Of a stretch of 64,000 nucleotides of DNA, positions 33,982 to 43,945 are shown piece by piece. This DNA comes from Nitrosomonadales bacterium (lineage in GTDB: Bacteria > Pseudomonadota > Gammaproteobacteria > Burkholderiales > Gallionellaceae), in the NCBI GenBank assembly GCA_016235045.1, contig JACRME010000016.1:1-64000 (forward strand), given 5' to 3'. The number at the start of each line of letters is the position of its first letter. The first letter of the stretch is position 1. Below the pieces are notes generated by a model, which did not search any database, was not told the origin of the DNA, and was given only the letters and a program-made list of their open reading frames with translations. Position numbers and translations under genes: made by a program.

Positions 33982-34314
33982 ATGAACTGGTATTTCGATG
34001 TGCTGAAGAACTACGCGGCGTTTGAGGGAAGGGCCGGAAGGGAAGAATACTGGCATTTCACCTTGCTCAACATCATCGTCGGCATCGCGCTGTTTGTCAC
34101 ACTCAATGAACTCTGGGCTGTCTATACCGTAGTCGTTCTAACCCCGAGCGTCGCAGTATCGGTGCGGAGACTGCATGACATCGATCGCAGCGGCTGGTGG
34201 GTTTTGATCGCTGCCGTTCCGTTCCTGGTCATCGTTCTCCTGTTTCTGATGTTGCAAGACGGCGAACCCGGCGAAAACCGGTATGGATTCAACCCCAAAG
34301 ACGTCATAGCCTAG
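33982..34314 (+). CDS. DUF805 family membrane protein
   Basis: A 110-residue inner-membrane protein with the DUF805 pattern: NYAAFEGRAGREEYWHF near 10-26, three hydrophobic segments and RRLHDIDRSGWW near 62-73, ending near GENRYGFNP. Function is unknown for the family. It stands alone behind promoter-like motif copy 1. Confidence 0.9.
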   Translation: MNWYFDVLKNYAAFEGRAGREEYWHFTLLNIIVGIALFVTLNELWAVYTVVVLTPSVAVSVRRLHDIDRSGWWVLIAAVPFLVIVLLFLMLQDGEPGENRYGFNPKDVIA

Positions 34315-34522
34315 CCGCGTCAATTGCGGCGCCAGCATCACCTTCTGCAGACTTGCACTAGTCCATAAAGCACAGCGGCTGAAATACAGCGGGTAAAGCC
34401 GCCTCGGCCTTCTCCTGCGTCTCATGTCGACGCATTGCGAACTTTGTAATTTGCGCCAAACGATATAGAGTACAGAACGCAACCCATTCCGCGAGACAAC
34501 CATAGGCCTGCACAATTCCGTC

Positions 34523-35407
34523 ATGTCTCCAATCATCACTGCCGCAAAACTGTTTAAACAATATCCCGGCGTCATCGCTGTCGACAGGATTGACCTTGCC
34601 ATTCCCAAGGGGATTTGCTTCGGCTTGCTCGGCCCGAATGGCGCCGGCAAGACCACCACCATCGAGATGCTGGAAGGCATACAGATGCAAACCAGCGGTA
34701 CGGTGCTCTACAAAGGCGAACCGCTGGGGGCGCGCTACCGCGAAGAGGTCGGCATCCAGTTTCAGCATACGGCGCTGCAGGAATTCCTGACGGTACGCGA
34801 GACGCTGGAATTGTTCGAGCGGCTCTATCGCCGCACCCTGCCGATTCCGGAGCTGATCGAGTTGTGTTCGCTGGCGGACATTCTGGAACGCGACACGCGC
34901 AAGATTTCCGGCGGGCAAAGACAGCGCCTGCTGCTCGCGTTGGCATTGATCAACGATCCCGAGTTGATCTTTCTGGATGAGCCCACCACCGGGCTGGATC
35001 CGCAGGCGCGGCGCAATTTCTGGGACTTGGTCAACCTGGTGAAGTCGCGCGACAAGACCATCGTGCTGACCACGCACTATATGGAGGAGGCATATGCCCT
35101 GTGCGACGAGATCGCCATCATGGACAAGGGGCGGATCGTCTCGCAGGGCACGCCGGCGCATTTGCTGTCCGAACACTTTGGCGACGTGATATTGCAGATC
35201 CCCCAAAGCGATGCCGGAAGCAAACTTGCCGATTTTGGACTGAGCGCAGTGCAGGCGGGCGATATGCTGGAAATCAGAACCAATCGCCTGCACCAAACGC
35301 TGCAACAGCTACTGGAAAACGGAATCAATCTGGATCGTTTGCGCATCCGCGCCTGGACGCTCGAAGATTTGTTCATCAACGTGACAGGGAAGAAACTCAA
35401 CCCATGA
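34523..35407 (+). CDS. ABC-2 type exporter ATPase
   Basis: A 294-residue ATPase with Walker A GPNGAGKTTT near 38-47, signature ISGGQRQRLLLAL, Walker B LIFLDEPTTGLD and H-loop LTTHYMEEA, the CcmA/drug-exporter branch. The C-terminal extension of about 80 residues is usual in that branch. It overlaps the permease start (ATGA). The cargo is unknown. Confidence 0.92.
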   Translation: MSPIITAAKLFKQYPGVIAVDRIDLAIPKGICFGLLGPNGAGKTTTIEMLEGIQMQTSGTVLYKGEPLGARYREEVGIQFQHTALQEFLTVRETLELFERLYRRTLPIPELIELCSLADILERDTRKISGGQRQRLLLALALINDPELIFLDEPTTGLDPQARRNFWDLVNLVKSRDKTIVLTTHYMEEAYALCDEIAIMDKGRIVSQGTPAHLLSEHFGDVILQIPQSDAGSKLADFGLSAVQAGDMLEIRTNRLHQTLQQLLENGINLDRLRIRAWTLEDLFINVTGKKLNP

Positions 35408-36411
35408 GAAAATTCCTGGCCGTATTGCATGCCCGCAACATGGAATTCCTGCGCGACCGCTCCGCGCTGGCCTGGAATCTCGCCATGCCGTTCATGCTGG
35501 TGATCGGTCTGGCGTTCACCTTTTCCAGCAGCGACAGGGATATCTACAAGATTGGCCTGGTGGGTGGGCTCGACAAACTGCACAGCGTCGCCCCCGCGCT
35601 GCAATCGACAAGATATATCTCGTACGTTCCCTACGACGACCTGAATGCCGCGATCGGAAAAGTAAAACACCATCAAATGGACATGCTGATCGACGTCAGC
35701 GGGACGCCGAGATACTGGATCAACTCAAGTTCGCCCAGCGGTTACCTGCTGGAGCGCATCGTTCGGGGGGCGGAAGGGCATCGGTTCGAACGGCAGGTCG
35801 TGGAAGGGGCCGAAATACGCTATGTCGACTGGTTCCTCCCCGGCATCCTGGGCATGAACATGATGTTCGCCTGCCTGTTCGGCGTCGGTTTCGTGATTGT
35901 GCGCTACCGCAAGAACGGATTCCTGAAACGCCTGAAGGCGACGCCGCTGGGCGCATTCCAGTTCCTGTTTGCGCAACTGATCTCGCGTCTGCTGTTGATC
36001 ATGCTGGTCACCATGATCGTCTATACCGGTTGCAATTTCTTCATCGAATTCAACATGCAGGGCTCGTATTGGACGTTGTTGCTGGTCACCACCCTGGGGG
36101 CGATGAGCATGATCTCCATCGGCTTGCTCATCGCGGCGCGCACGGCCAGCGAAGAACTGGCAGGCGGCATTCTCAATCTTGTGGTGTGGCCGATGATGCT
36201 GTTGTCGGGCGCATGGTTTTCGCTGGAAGGCGCGCAAGTCTGGGTGCAAAAAATATCGTTAATCTTCCCGCTGACGCATATGATTTCGGCGGCGCGCGCG
36301 ATCATGAACGAAGGCGCCACGTTGCTCCAGGTGATGCCGCATGTCTGGGTGCTCGCCCTCATGAGCATCTTTTTTGTGGCGATTGGAGCGTACGTGTTCA
36401 AGTGGGAGTGA
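35404..36411 (+). CDS. ABC-2 type exporter permease
   Basis: A 335-residue permease. TM1 lies near 20-40, a periplasmic domain of about 120 residues follows, then five transmembrane segments from about 150 on, with the ABC-2 family blocks RYRKNGFLKRLKATPLG and LSGAWFSLEG. Start ATG at 35404 lies within the ATPase stop. Together they form a complete two-gene half-transporter exporter. Confidence 0.9.
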   Translation: MRKFLAVLHARNMEFLRDRSALAWNLAMPFMLVIGLAFTFSSSDRDIYKIGLVGGLDKLHSVAPALQSTRYISYVPYDDLNAAIGKVKHHQMDMLIDVSGTPRYWINSSSPSGYLLERIVRGAEGHRFERQVVEGAEIRYVDWFLPGILGMNMMFACLFGVGFVIVRYRKNGFLKRLKATPLGAFQFLFAQLISRLLLIMLVTMIVYTGCNFFIEFNMQGSYWTLLLVTTLGAMSMISIGLLIAARTASEELAGGILNLVVWPMMLLSGAWFSLEGAQVWVQKISLIFPLTHMISAARAIMNEGATLLQVMPHVWVLALMSIFFVAIGAYVFKWE

Positions 36412-36490
36412 TTGCTGCCGCATTGCCGGCCTTGCAGTAATGAATCGGGTGCCGTATCGTTCTCCCAACCGGTTGGAGCACATTGATACC

Positions 36491-37165
36491 ATGTTTACCA
36501 AAGCCACCTTCAAATTCCTCGACGAACTGGCCGCCAACAACAACCGGGCCTGGTTCGAAGCGAACAAACCGCGCTATGAGGCGTTGGTGCGTGAGCCCGC
36601 GCTGGACTTTATCGAGGCGATGGAGCCGGCACTCAAGACATTCGCTCCCGGCTTCCGCGCCGAGCCGCGCAAGATGGGCGGTTCGCTGATGCGCGTGTTT
36701 CGCGATACGCGCTTCTCGCGCGACAAGACGCCGTACAAGACCAACATCGGCATCCAGTTTCGCCATGCGCTGGGCAAGGACGTTCACGCGCCCGGCTTTT
36801 ACGTGCACATCGCCACGGACGAGTGTTTCTTTGCGGTCGGCTGCTGGCACCCGGAGGCCGATGCGCTGGGGAAGATACGCGATCTGATTGCGCAGAAGCC
36901 CGAGAAATGGGTTGCCGCGCGCGACGATAAAAAATTCGCCGCGCAATGGGAGCTTTGGGGCGACAGCCTGTCGCGGCCGCCGCGCGGCTACGATGCCAAT
37001 CATCCGGCGATTGCGGATTTGAAACGCAAGGATTTCGTTGCCATCGCGCCGTTGTCCGCCGCCGAGGTTACCGGGGCAGGGCTGGTCAAACTGGCGGGCA
37101 AGCGGTTTGCCGAAACGGCGCCCTTCATGAAATTCCTGTGCGAAGCGCTGGACGTAACGTATTGA
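36491..37165 (+). CDS. DUF2461 family protein
   Basis: A 224-residue protein of the TIGR02453/DUF2461 family: FLDELAANNNRAWFEANKPRY near 9-29 (split pattern NNxxWFxxNK), FRDTRFSRDKTPYKTN and GFYVHIATDE. The biochemical role is unknown. The start at 36491 is chosen for family fit; the frame opens 39 codons earlier inside the exporter permease region. Confidence 0.9.
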   Translation: MFTKATFKFLDELAANNNRAWFEANKPRYEALVREPALDFIEAMEPALKTFAPGFRAEPRKMGGSLMRVFRDTRFSRDKTPYKTNIGIQFRHALGKDVHAPGFYVHIATDECFFAVGCWHPEADALGKIRDLIAQKPEKWVAARDDKKFAAQWELWGDSLSRPPRGYDANHPAIADLKRKDFVAIAPLSAAEVTGAGLVKLAGKRFAETAPFMKFLCEALDVTY

Positions 37166-37177
37166 AGACTTCTGCGG

Positions 37178-38818
37178 TCATACCTTGAAGTAAGCCATAT
37201 CTTCCTGCAGCTTTCCGGCCAACACTTTCAACTGATCTGCTGCCTCCGAATTGCTGTGGGTCGCGGCATTGGTTTCCTCGGTCATGGTGGCGATTTTCTC
37301 GATGTGGCTGGCGATCTCGTTGGCCGTGACGGATTGAGCCTTGGTCGCATTGGCCACTTCCTGTGCCTTCGACAATGAGTCGGTCGCCTGGCGCTGGATA
37401 TCGTCGAGCACTTCCGTTGCCTGCATGGCCAACTCCTGCCCTTGTTTGACCAGCGGCGTCGCGTTCTCCATGGCGACGACAGTCTGCTGGGTGTCAGCCT
37501 GGATGGCTTCGACCATGCCGGAAATCTCTGCCGTCGCCTGAGTGGTTCGCTCCGCCAGCTTTCTGACCTCGTCGGCAACCACTGCGAAACCACGCCCCTG
37601 TTCGCCGGCGCGAGCCGCTTCGATGGCGGCATTGAGGGCAAGCAGATTGGTCTGATCCGCAATTTCCTTGATGACCTGGGTGATTTTGCCGATCTCCTGG
37701 GAACGCTCGACCAGTGACTGGATGCGGCCCGTGGAATCGTGGACGGAGGTGGCGATGTTCTCGATCTTCTGCGCTGCCTGGCGCACCACATCGCCGCCCT
37801 TGCCGGCCAGATCGGCCGTCTCGCGCGAATTCTTCTCGGTTGTCAGCGCAATCTCCGACACTTCATTGATGCTGACAGTGAGCTGTTCGATGGCTGCGGC
37901 AGTGGCGGCGCTGGACTCGGCTTGATTGCGCGTCGCCAAACTGATTTCCTTTGCGGCCACCGACAACTCGCTGGATTCCTTCGCCAGAGTCTCGGTGCTA
38001 CCGCGGATGCTTCGTACAATACCTGCAAGCCTGTCCTGCATATTGCCCAGCGTCGCCAGCAAATTTCCCGGTTCGTTGCTCGTTGAAACGATGCGCTTGG
38101 TCAGGTCGCCATCGGCAAAATCTACAGCCTGCCTTGCCGCCAAAGCGGGTTCGCCGCCGATCTGGCGCATCACGCTGCGCTCGACGGTCCAGCCCAGCGC
38201 GCCGAGCAGCACGGCGATCGCCGCAAGGAAAACGACAGACTTCAGCGCGGCTTGCCGAAAGTCGGCATCGACGTCCTCAATGTAAACGCCTGTCCCCAGC
38301 CACCAGCCCCATGGCTGGAAAACCCTTGCGTAGGACACCTTGGGAATCGGCTCAGTGGAGCCTGCCTTGGGAAACATATAGTCGATGTGGGCGCTGCCGT
38401 CCCGTTTAAGCAGGTCGACCCACTCCTTGATGTAGTACTTGCCGTTCGGGTCCTTGGTATCCAGCCAACTCTTGCCCTCGCGCTCCGGTTTGGTCGCATG
38501 CATGATATTGACGCCATTGAGGTCGTAGATAAAGAAGTAGTCGGCGCCATTGTTGTATTTGCTCTTGCGCAGATTGTCCTGGGCCAGGCGCTGTGCTTCC
38601 TGCTCGGTCAGCTTGCCCGCCTTGAACAGATCGTACTGTTGCTGAATAACGCCCAAACCGGAATCGACCAGCGCCTGCAGGCCGAGCTTCTTTTCTTCCA
38701 GAATATGCGAACGCAGATCGAATACCGAATACCCGCCCAGCAACATCAACCCCAACAACATGCTGCCCAGCATTGTGTAAAGACGCGCCTTGAGTGTCAT
38801 GCCCTTGTTTGTGTCCAT
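37178..38818 (-). CDS. Methyl-accepting chemotaxis protein with single Cache sensor
   Basis: A 546-residue chemoreceptor: TM1 near 14-32, a periplasmic single-Cache domain ([35 protein letters not shown]), TM2 near 188-208, HAMP, and the cytoplasmic signalling hairpin with [20 protein letters not shown]. No CZB or CheR-docking pentapeptide is visible at the end (EDMAYFKV). GGGAGA supports the ATG at 38818; the frame is open 28 codons upstream. The ligand is unknown, with small organic acids usual for this sensor fold. Confidence 0.93.
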   Translation of the reverse strand: MDTNKGMTLKARLYTMLGSMLLGLMLLGGYSVFDLRSHILEEKKLGLQALVDSGLGVIQQQYDLFKAGKLTEQEAQRLAQDNLRKSKYNNGADYFFIYDLNGVNIMHATKPEREGKSWLDTKDPNGKYYIKEWVDLLKRDGSAHIDYMFPKAGSTEPIPKVSYARVFQPWGWWLGTGVYIEDVDADFRQAALKSVVFLAAIAVLLGALGWTVERSVMRQIGGEPALAARQAVDFADGDLTKRIVSTSNEPGNLLATLGNMQDRLAGIVRSIRGSTETLAKESSELSVAAKEISLATRNQAESSAATAAAIEQLTVSINEVSEIALTTEKNSRETADLAGKGGDVVRQAAQKIENIATSVHDSTGRIQSLVERSQEIGKITQVIKEIADQTNLLALNAAIEAARAGEQGRGFAVVADEVRKLAERTTQATAEISGMVEAIQADTQQTVVAMENATPLVKQGQELAMQATEVLDDIQRQATDSLSKAQEVANATKAQSVTANEIASHIEKIATMTEETNAATHSNSEAADQLKVLAGKLQEDMAYFKV

Positions 38819-39076
38819 GGTTATCTCCCGAATGATTCGGGAACTGCACATCCAGTTCCCACAAACATGATCCCGTTTTGCCGCGCTGTTAATCCAATAC
38901 ACAAACGCAGCGCAAAATCTTTTGGCGTAAATCCACCTTGCACCACAAGTTATCGACCTTGTTACAGAAAAGATTAGGCTAAGCGCCCGTAATCCCGCTT
39001 TGCAAAACAGGGATATACCGCGTTGAGCAGCCCGGAATTTTGATTGGCACCTGGTTGAAGTGCTGTGTCGGTGGCT

Positions 39077-40375
39077 TTAAACAGCCGCCCGGCATACCGC
39101 TAACTCGCTCCACTCGGTCGTATACCGCTTCGACCGGTTCTCCCTGCGCATGGCCCAGGCTTTATGCGTTCCTTCACCCAGCAATTTGATGGTGCCACTG
39201 CCCATGCTGCGGTTGATGCGATCCAGCGTGCGCATCAACACGTGCGATTTCTCTTGTGCCTCTGCGTCGTCGAACAAGGTTTGCGGTCTGGCCGAAGCGG
39301 GAATGATTCCGGTCAGCATTACGCCCGCTTTTTGATAGACATAGCCCGCGCGGTAGATGCGGCGCAGTCCGTGCAGCGCCGCATGGCACAGCAGGCGCGT
39401 GTCGCCGGTTGGCTCGGGCAAGGGCATCAGCGCCGCCTGCCGGTATTGCGGGTCGCGTTCCTTGTGCGGATTGGTGCGGATATACACCTGAATGCCGCTG
39501 GCCAACGAGTGCTGCTGCCGCAATTTCTCCGCTGCGCGCGTGGCATAGGCGACCACGGCCTCCTCCAGGTCGGCCAACAGGGAAGTCGGCACCCCGAACG
39601 AGCGCGAGCAAATGATCTGCTGCTTGTCCGGCACCACGTCATCCAGTTCCAGGCAGGCGACACCGTTCAGTTCCGCCACGATGCGTTCCTGCACCACGCT
39701 GAATTTCTCGCGCAGGCGTTTGGCCGGTGTGCGTTTCAGGTCGAGCACGGAGCGGATGCCCATCTCGTTGAGCCTGCCCGTGCTGCGCCTGCCCACGCCC
39801 CACACTTCACCTACATCGATGGCGGCGAACAGGTCGTTCAATTCCTTTTCCGTCAGCGCGTTGAAATCGCATACCGCGCCGAAGCGCGGATTTTTCTTGG
39901 CGACATGGTTGGCGAGCTTGGACAGGGTCTTGCTCGACGCAACGCCCACGCACACCGGAATGCCGACACAGCGGCGGATAGTCTCGCGGATGCGTTGCGC
40001 ATATTGCGTGTGATCGGCGGGAATGCCGGTCAGGTCGAGGAACGACTCGTCGATGGAATACACCTCCTGCTCCGGGCTGAATTGCGCCAGCAGCGACATC
40101 ACCCGGTTGGAGAGATCGGCATACAGCTCGTAATTGGATGAGAAGGCGACGATGCCGTGGCGTCTGGCCATGTCCTTCATCTGATACCAGGGCACGGCCA
40201 TCTTCATTCCCAGGTCTTTCACTTCCTGCGAACGCGACACCACGCAACCGTCGTTGTTGGACAGTACCACCACCGGCCTGCCTTCCAGGTCGGGGCGGAA
40301 CAGGCGCTCGCAGGAAACGAAGAAGTTGTTGCAGTCGACCAGCGCGATGGCACGTTTCATTTCATCATTCGACAT
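39077..40375 (-). CDS. umuC: DNA polymerase V catalytic subunit UmuC
   Basis: A 432-residue Y-family translesion polymerase: ALVDCNNFFVSCERLF near 11-26 with the first catalytic Asp, YSIDESFLDL near 108-117 with the Asp-Glu pair, a helix-hairpin-helix (LFAAIDVGEVWGVGRRS) and a little-finger domain. It acts in SOS mutagenesis with UmuD'. A start at the Met five codons later is equally possible; neither has a strong ribosome binding site. Between umuD and umuC lies a 110-bp palindromic repeat element. Confidence 0.93.
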   Translation of the reverse strand: MSNDEMKRAIALVDCNNFFVSCERLFRPDLEGRPVVVLSNNDGCVVSRSQEVKDLGMKMAVPWYQMKDMARRHGIVAFSSNYELYADLSNRVMSLLAQFSPEQEVYSIDESFLDLTGIPADHTQYAQRIRETIRRCVGIPVCVGVASSKTLSKLANHVAKKNPRFGAVCDFNALTEKELNDLFAAIDVGEVWGVGRRSTGRLNEMGIRSVLDLKRTPAKRLREKFSVVQERIVAELNGVACLELDDVVPDKQQIICSRSFGVPTSLLADLEEAVVAYATRAAEKLRQQHSLASGIQVYIRTNPHKERDPQYRQAALMPLPEPTGDTRLLCHAALHGLRRIYRAGYVYQKAGVMLTGIIPASARPQTLFDDAEAQEKSHVLMRTLDRINRSMGSGTIKLLGEGTHKAWAMRRENRSKRYTTEWSELAVCRAAV

Positions 40376-40386
40376 GATCCGATCCC

Positions 40387-40496
40387 GTCATTCCCGCGCA
40401 GGCGGGAATCCAGTGTTCTTTCAACATGCCTTGGGTTTTGTCCTTGCCATGCAAGGTTATTTTGTTTGACTGGATTCCCGCCTGCGCGGGAATGAC
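40387..40496. repeat. Paired palindromic repeat between umuD and umuC
   Basis: The arms at 40387-40413 (GTCATTCCCGCGCAGGCG...) and 40470-40496 are exact inverted copies over 27 bases, each internally palindromic. They are the GC-shifted form of the 755 and 9844 elements (CCCGCG for CCGGCG). The interior differs from those copies. It splits an operon that is normally compact. Confidence 0.8.
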
Positions 40497-40514
40497 GGCT
40501 CTATAGCGTACGGC

Positions 40515-40994
40515 TCATACCTTATGCACGTTCCACTGCACCACACCCCAGATGGAGAAATCCTGCTCCGGCTTGATGAGCACCTCCGGATAATCGGGAT
40601 GCGCGGCGCGCAGGATCTTGCCCTGCGGCGTGTACAGCAACTGCTTCACCGTGAACTCCCCATCCACCACTGCCACCACCACGCTGCCGTGGGCGGCGGG
40701 CACGGAACGATCCACCACCAGCAGGTCGCCGTCGAAAATGCCCAGTTCGCGCATTGAATGCCCGGCCACGCGCATGAAGAAGGTTGATTCCCGATGCTGG
40801 ATCAGGTGCTCGTCCAGGCTCAGGCTACGCTCCACATAGTCGTCGGCCGGCGAGGGGAAACCCGCCGGCACGGCCTTGCGCAACAACGCGCGCTGCCGCT
40901 CGAACATCGACTTGTTGGGATGCGTCAGCGACAGCAGGGTGGATGAAGCGGCGCGGCGCGCCGGGCTGGCAAGGTGATGGTTGAGACTGGTCAT
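40515..40994 (-). CDS. umuD: UmuD translesion accessory protein (LexA-like autoprotease)
   Basis: A 159-residue protein with the RecA-stimulated cleavage site Ala44-Gly45 (VPAGFPSP), catalytic Ser80 in GHSM and Lys117 in TVKQLL. The N-terminal arm is about 20 residues longer than in E. coli UmuD. The ATG at 40994 is chosen; a TTG four codons earlier is possible. Two LexA-box-like palindromes lie directly upstream, so it is damage-inducible. Confidence 0.93.
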   Translation of the reverse strand: MTSLNHHLASPARRAASSTLLSLTHPNKSMFERQRALLRKAVPAGFPSPADDYVERSLSLDEHLIQHRESTFFMRVAGHSMRELGIFDGDLLVVDRSVPAAHGSVVVAVVDGEFTVKQLLYTPQGKILRAAHPDYPEVLIKPEQDFSIWGVVQWNVHKV

Positions 40995-41005
40995 GGCAAT
41001 ATCCA

Positions 41006-41047
41006 ACAGAACGAACGTTCTCCAATGGTAGAGAACGTTCGTTCTGT
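41006..41047 (-). promoter_or_regulatory. Double SOS operator of umuD (noncanonical LexA boxes)
   Basis: Two 12-bp boxes, GAACGAACGTTC at 41009-41020 and GAACGTTCGTTC at 41033-41044, are reverse complements. They lie inside a perfect 17-bp inverted repeat (ACAGAACGAACGTTCTC, 8-base spacer CAATGGTA). The box equals the LexA target I recall for Sideroxydans and Gallionella rather than CTGT-N8-ACAG. The boxes start 15 bases before the ATG. Confidence 0.85.
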
Positions 41048-41103
41048 TGTCAATGCATTATTCAGTGCGCCTGTATCGACCGATGGCAGGCCTGTCAGGC
41101 GCC

Positions 41104-43164
41104 TCAGGCCTTGCGCTCTGCGATATCGAGCAGCGCCACGATGCGTTTTGAAATGCCCTCCACGTTGGCATAAAGCCGCTCTGCACCGGTTTTGTCGCCG
41201 GTTTTCATGGCTTGAACGATCTCTTTGATCGTTCGGTGCAATTCGGCGTGAGGCGCTTCGACATCGCGCAGTTCCTGGATATGTCCATACTGTTTCAAAC
41301 CCACGCTGTAATACCATTTGCCGAAGGCGCATTGCTGGTGGGAAACGGCTTCAGCTTCCGTCAGTGTTGCCTTGCCATCGAGGAATGCGCGCAGCCGGGC
41401 TTTCCAGTTCAGGTGCGCGGACTTGGCACCCGACAAATCCAGCTTGTTGCCGCCGACCTTGAATTGGCCGACCGACGTTTTGAGTTGATCCACCAGTTTG
41501 GCGAGATCGGCCACGGCATCCTCCGTACTTTTCACGCCGGCCGAAGTCACAATTGCCATCTGGTTGATCGTCGCGATGCTGGCGCCGATCCCCTCGGCAA
41601 CGCTGAGCTGATCCTTGGCCGAGTTTGCGATTTCGCCATTTATGTCGCGGATGCTCGCCACCGCAGTGGTGATCTTTTCCAGGGACACACCGGCAGCGCC
41701 GGCCTGGCCGACGCTGGCATCGACGCGCAGGCGGCCTTCCTCCATTACCTTGACTGCAGCCAGCGCCTTGACTTGCAGGTGCTCGATCATTTCCTGGATG
41801 CGTGCGGTGGCTTCCTGCGTGCTCTGCGACAGTTTGCGTACCTCATCGGCAACGACGGCAAATCCGCGCCCCTGCTCCCCGGCGCGCGCCGCCTCGATTG
41901 CAGCATTGAGCGCAAGCAGGTTGGTCTGGTCGGCGATGCCCTTGATCGTCTCCAGGATCGTGCCGATATTGCGGCTGTCGCTTTCCAGTTCGGCAATCAC
42001 CTGCGCGCCGTGGCCGACCTCGTCGGCAACCGAGTGAATGGAAGCAATCGTATTGCGCACCACAGTCATGCCCAGGTTGGCTTCGGTGTCTGCTTGCTGC
42101 GCTGCCGTGACTGCGCTCGCCGCGCTCTCGGTTACGTGCCGCACCTGGATCAGCATGCCCCGGATGGCCTCGGCGACTCTTGCGGTTTCCTGGTCCTGCT
42201 GACTGATGTTGTCCCCGGTTTGCTGGGCCACCGATGAAAGCCGCGCCGAGTCTGCATTGATCAGGTGAGTCGCTTCAACCACCCGCAACATGGCTTGCTG
42301 TATCTTGGCCGCGAAAAGGTTGAACCCGGAAGCGAGCCGGACGACTTCCCCGCCGCCATGTTCGGACAGGCGTTTCGTCAAGTCGCCGTCCCCATTCACG
42401 ATCTCGCTCATCGCATTGGCGATCTCCGACAAGGATCGCGTAATGCTTTGCCTTAAAGCCCCGGTAATCACCAGCAGCACGGCGATGGCGCCCAGCATCA
42501 GCCAGATGTTATGCCAGACCCGTGCGCGGATTAGCGTATCCACGTCGTCCACGTAGATACCGGAGCCGATCAACCAGCCCCAGGGCTCAAATTTCTTCAC
42601 ATAAGACAGCTTCGGGAAAAGCTCCTCCGTCACGCCGCCGCCTTCCCTGGGCTTGGGCCAGTTGTAGGTGACGTAACCTTTTCCGCTCCGGTCGACCACC
42701 TCGACAAAAGCCGCAAACAGGTTCTTCTTGCCCCCGGTTTTGACCGGTGACGCGTTATCGCCAAAACTCTGGCTGGTCGCGCAATTGAATTTCTCCGCAT
42801 CCAGCACTTTGCCCTCGAGCGCAGGCACTGTCGGATGCATGATCATGGTCGGGAACGGCTTGCCGAGGTCGTTGATCCAGAAGTATTCCGTTTCCTCGTA
42901 GCGCAACGCCCTGATGACGTTGATGGCCTCGGAGCGCGCTGCGGCTTCGGTCAGCGCGCCGGTTTTTTGCAGGTCGTAATAACGCGCCAGTACGCTGTAT
43001 GAAGTCTCAACCAGATGTCGTGTCTTCAGTTGTTTCTCCGCCCACAAGGTGCTGCGGACAGACAGCACGTCAATAACGCTACCGCCAATGATGGCACTGA
43101 TGAAAAACGCCATCATCAGCCATATCTTGTTGCGGATACTCAGATTGTCGAGAAATTTGTACAT
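41104..43164 (-). CDS. Chemoreceptor with Cache sensor and C-terminal CZB zinc domain
   Basis: A 686-residue chemoreceptor: TM1 near 12-32, periplasmic single Cache domain ([19 protein letters not shown]), TM2 near 215-235, HAMP, signalling hairpin with [20 protein letters not shown], and a CZB domain from about 560 ([39 protein letters not shown]). CZB binds zinc through three His and one Cys and senses zinc or oxidants such as hypochlorous acid in known receptors. The CZB ligand pattern is complete. A second CZB occurs in the cyclase at 52.4 kb. Confidence 0.93.
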   Translation of the reverse strand: MYKFLDNLSIRNKIWLMMAFFISAIIGGSVIDVLSVRSTLWAEKQLKTRHLVETSYSVLARYYDLQKTGALTEAAARSEAINVIRALRYEETEYFWINDLGKPFPTMIMHPTVPALEGKVLDAEKFNCATSQSFGDNASPVKTGGKKNLFAAFVEVVDRSGKGYVTYNWPKPREGGGVTEELFPKLSYVKKFEPWGWLIGSGIYVDDVDTLIRARVWHNIWLMLGAIAVLLVITGALRQSITRSLSEIANAMSEIVNGDGDLTKRLSEHGGGEVVRLASGFNLFAAKIQQAMLRVVEATHLINADSARLSSVAQQTGDNISQQDQETARVAEAIRGMLIQVRHVTESAASAVTAAQQADTEANLGMTVVRNTIASIHSVADEVGHGAQVIAELESDSRNIGTILETIKGIADQTNLLALNAAIEAARAGEQGRGFAVVADEVRKLSQSTQEATARIQEMIEHLQVKALAAVKVMEEGRLRVDASVGQAGAAGVSLEKITTAVASIRDINGEIANSAKDQLSVAEGIGASIATINQMAIVTSAGVKSTEDAVADLAKLVDQLKTSVGQFKVGGNKLDLSGAKSAHLNWKARLRAFLDGKATLTEAEAVSHQQCAFGKWYYSVGLKQYGHIQELRDVEAPHAELHRTIKEIVQAMKTGDKTGAERLYANVEGISKRIVALLDIAERKA

Positions 43165-43196
43165 GCCACCCCCGCGAGTTTGCCAAGCAGAGTTAG

Positions 43197-43305
43197 GGAA
43201 GCGCTGATTTATTCTGTTTCGTCGTTCCGGCGAAGTCCGGAACCCAGTTAAATAAAGGCACAGGATACCGGCCTTCGCCGGTATGACGAATTAATCAGCG
43301 CTTCC
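43197..43305. mobile_element. 109-bp MITE-like element with nested inverted repeats
   Basis: The outer inverted repeats GGAAGCGCTGATTTATTC (43197-43214) and GAATTAATCAGCGCTTCC (43288-43305) match at 17 of 18 bases. Inside them lie a palindromic pair at 43221-43247 and 43263-43287 related to the other extragenic repeats. It is too short to encode a transposase. Confidence 0.65.
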
Positions 43306-43390
43306 TTGGATACCACCGATACTCCCGTGCTACAGATGTCCTTCGGCAATGCATTGAAAAACATTAGGGCAATTTTGGCCTGGTGCAAGG

Positions 43391-43438
43391 CCTGTATATT
43401 TTGTCATGTAGCCTGAAAGGGTCTTTGCTGCTAGATTG
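43391..43438 (+). promoter_or_regulatory. Bipartite promoter-like motif, copy 8 (NfeD-SPFH operon)
   Basis: CCTGTATATTTTGTCATGT is followed after 18 bases by CTGCTAGATTG. The first half is the most diverged copy (GTCATGT for GGCATAT), but the spacing is exact. The NfeD-like start lies 78 bases downstream. Confidence 0.55.
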
Positions 43439-43516
43439 CGGGTTGATGCATCCGGCATTCCATGCGGACGTCGAGGAATGGGCAATGGTTCAGGCATGGC
43501 AAACAGAAAGGAAGTC

Positions 43517-43936
43517 ATGGAAATCTACATTTACTGGTTCTTGCTGGCGATCATCCTGATCGGTCTGGAGATGGTCACCGGCACGTTCTACCTGCTGGTG
43601 GTCGCCATCGCGATGGCCGTGGGCGGCGTGGCGGCGTTGCTGGGGGCAGGCATGGCGTGGCAACTGGTGTTCGGCGCGGTCACCGGTGTCGCGGGCACGA
43701 TTGTCCTGAGGCGCTGGAAAAGCGCCCAGCCGGCGGACGCGCCCAACGCAAATTTCGATGTCGGCCAGCCGGTGCGCGTCATCAAGTGGAACGACAGCGG
43801 GTCGGCCAGGGTCTTTTACCGCGGCGCGGAATGGGATGCAGAACTTGAGTCCGCCGACATCCCGCGCGAAGGAACGCTCTATATCGCCGCAGTGCGCGGC
43901 TCCGGTCTGGTGCTGACGCATCGCAAACAACAATAA
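43517..43936 (+). CDS. NfeD-like membrane protein
   Basis: A 139-residue protein with two or three N-terminal transmembrane segments (about 3-22, 25-62) and a C-terminal OB-fold domain (VGQPVRVIKWNDSGSARVFYRG). NfeD proteins pair with SPFH proteins and help organise membrane microdomains; the SPFH gene follows nine bases later. The ATG at 43517 has AAAGGAAG; another ATG seven codons upstream is possible. Confidence 0.88.
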   Translation: MEIYIYWFLLAIILIGLEMVTGTFYLLVVAIAMAVGGVAALLGAGMAWQLVFGAVTGVAGTIVLRRWKSAQPADAPNANFDVGQPVRVIKWNDSGSARVFYRGAEWDAELESADIPREGTLYIAAVRGSGLVLTHRKQQ

Positions 43937-43945
43937 GGAGACAAC

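Noticed and set aside
34440-34480. CTATATCGTTTGGCG on the minus strand as a tenth promoter-like motif
   Set aside because: Only the first half resembles the consensus; CTGCTAGG is absent at the set distance, and no minus-strand gene starts there.
38905-38945. ATCTTTTGGCGTAAAT as a motif copy
   Set aside because: The second half does not follow at 18 bases, and the nearest gene points the other way.
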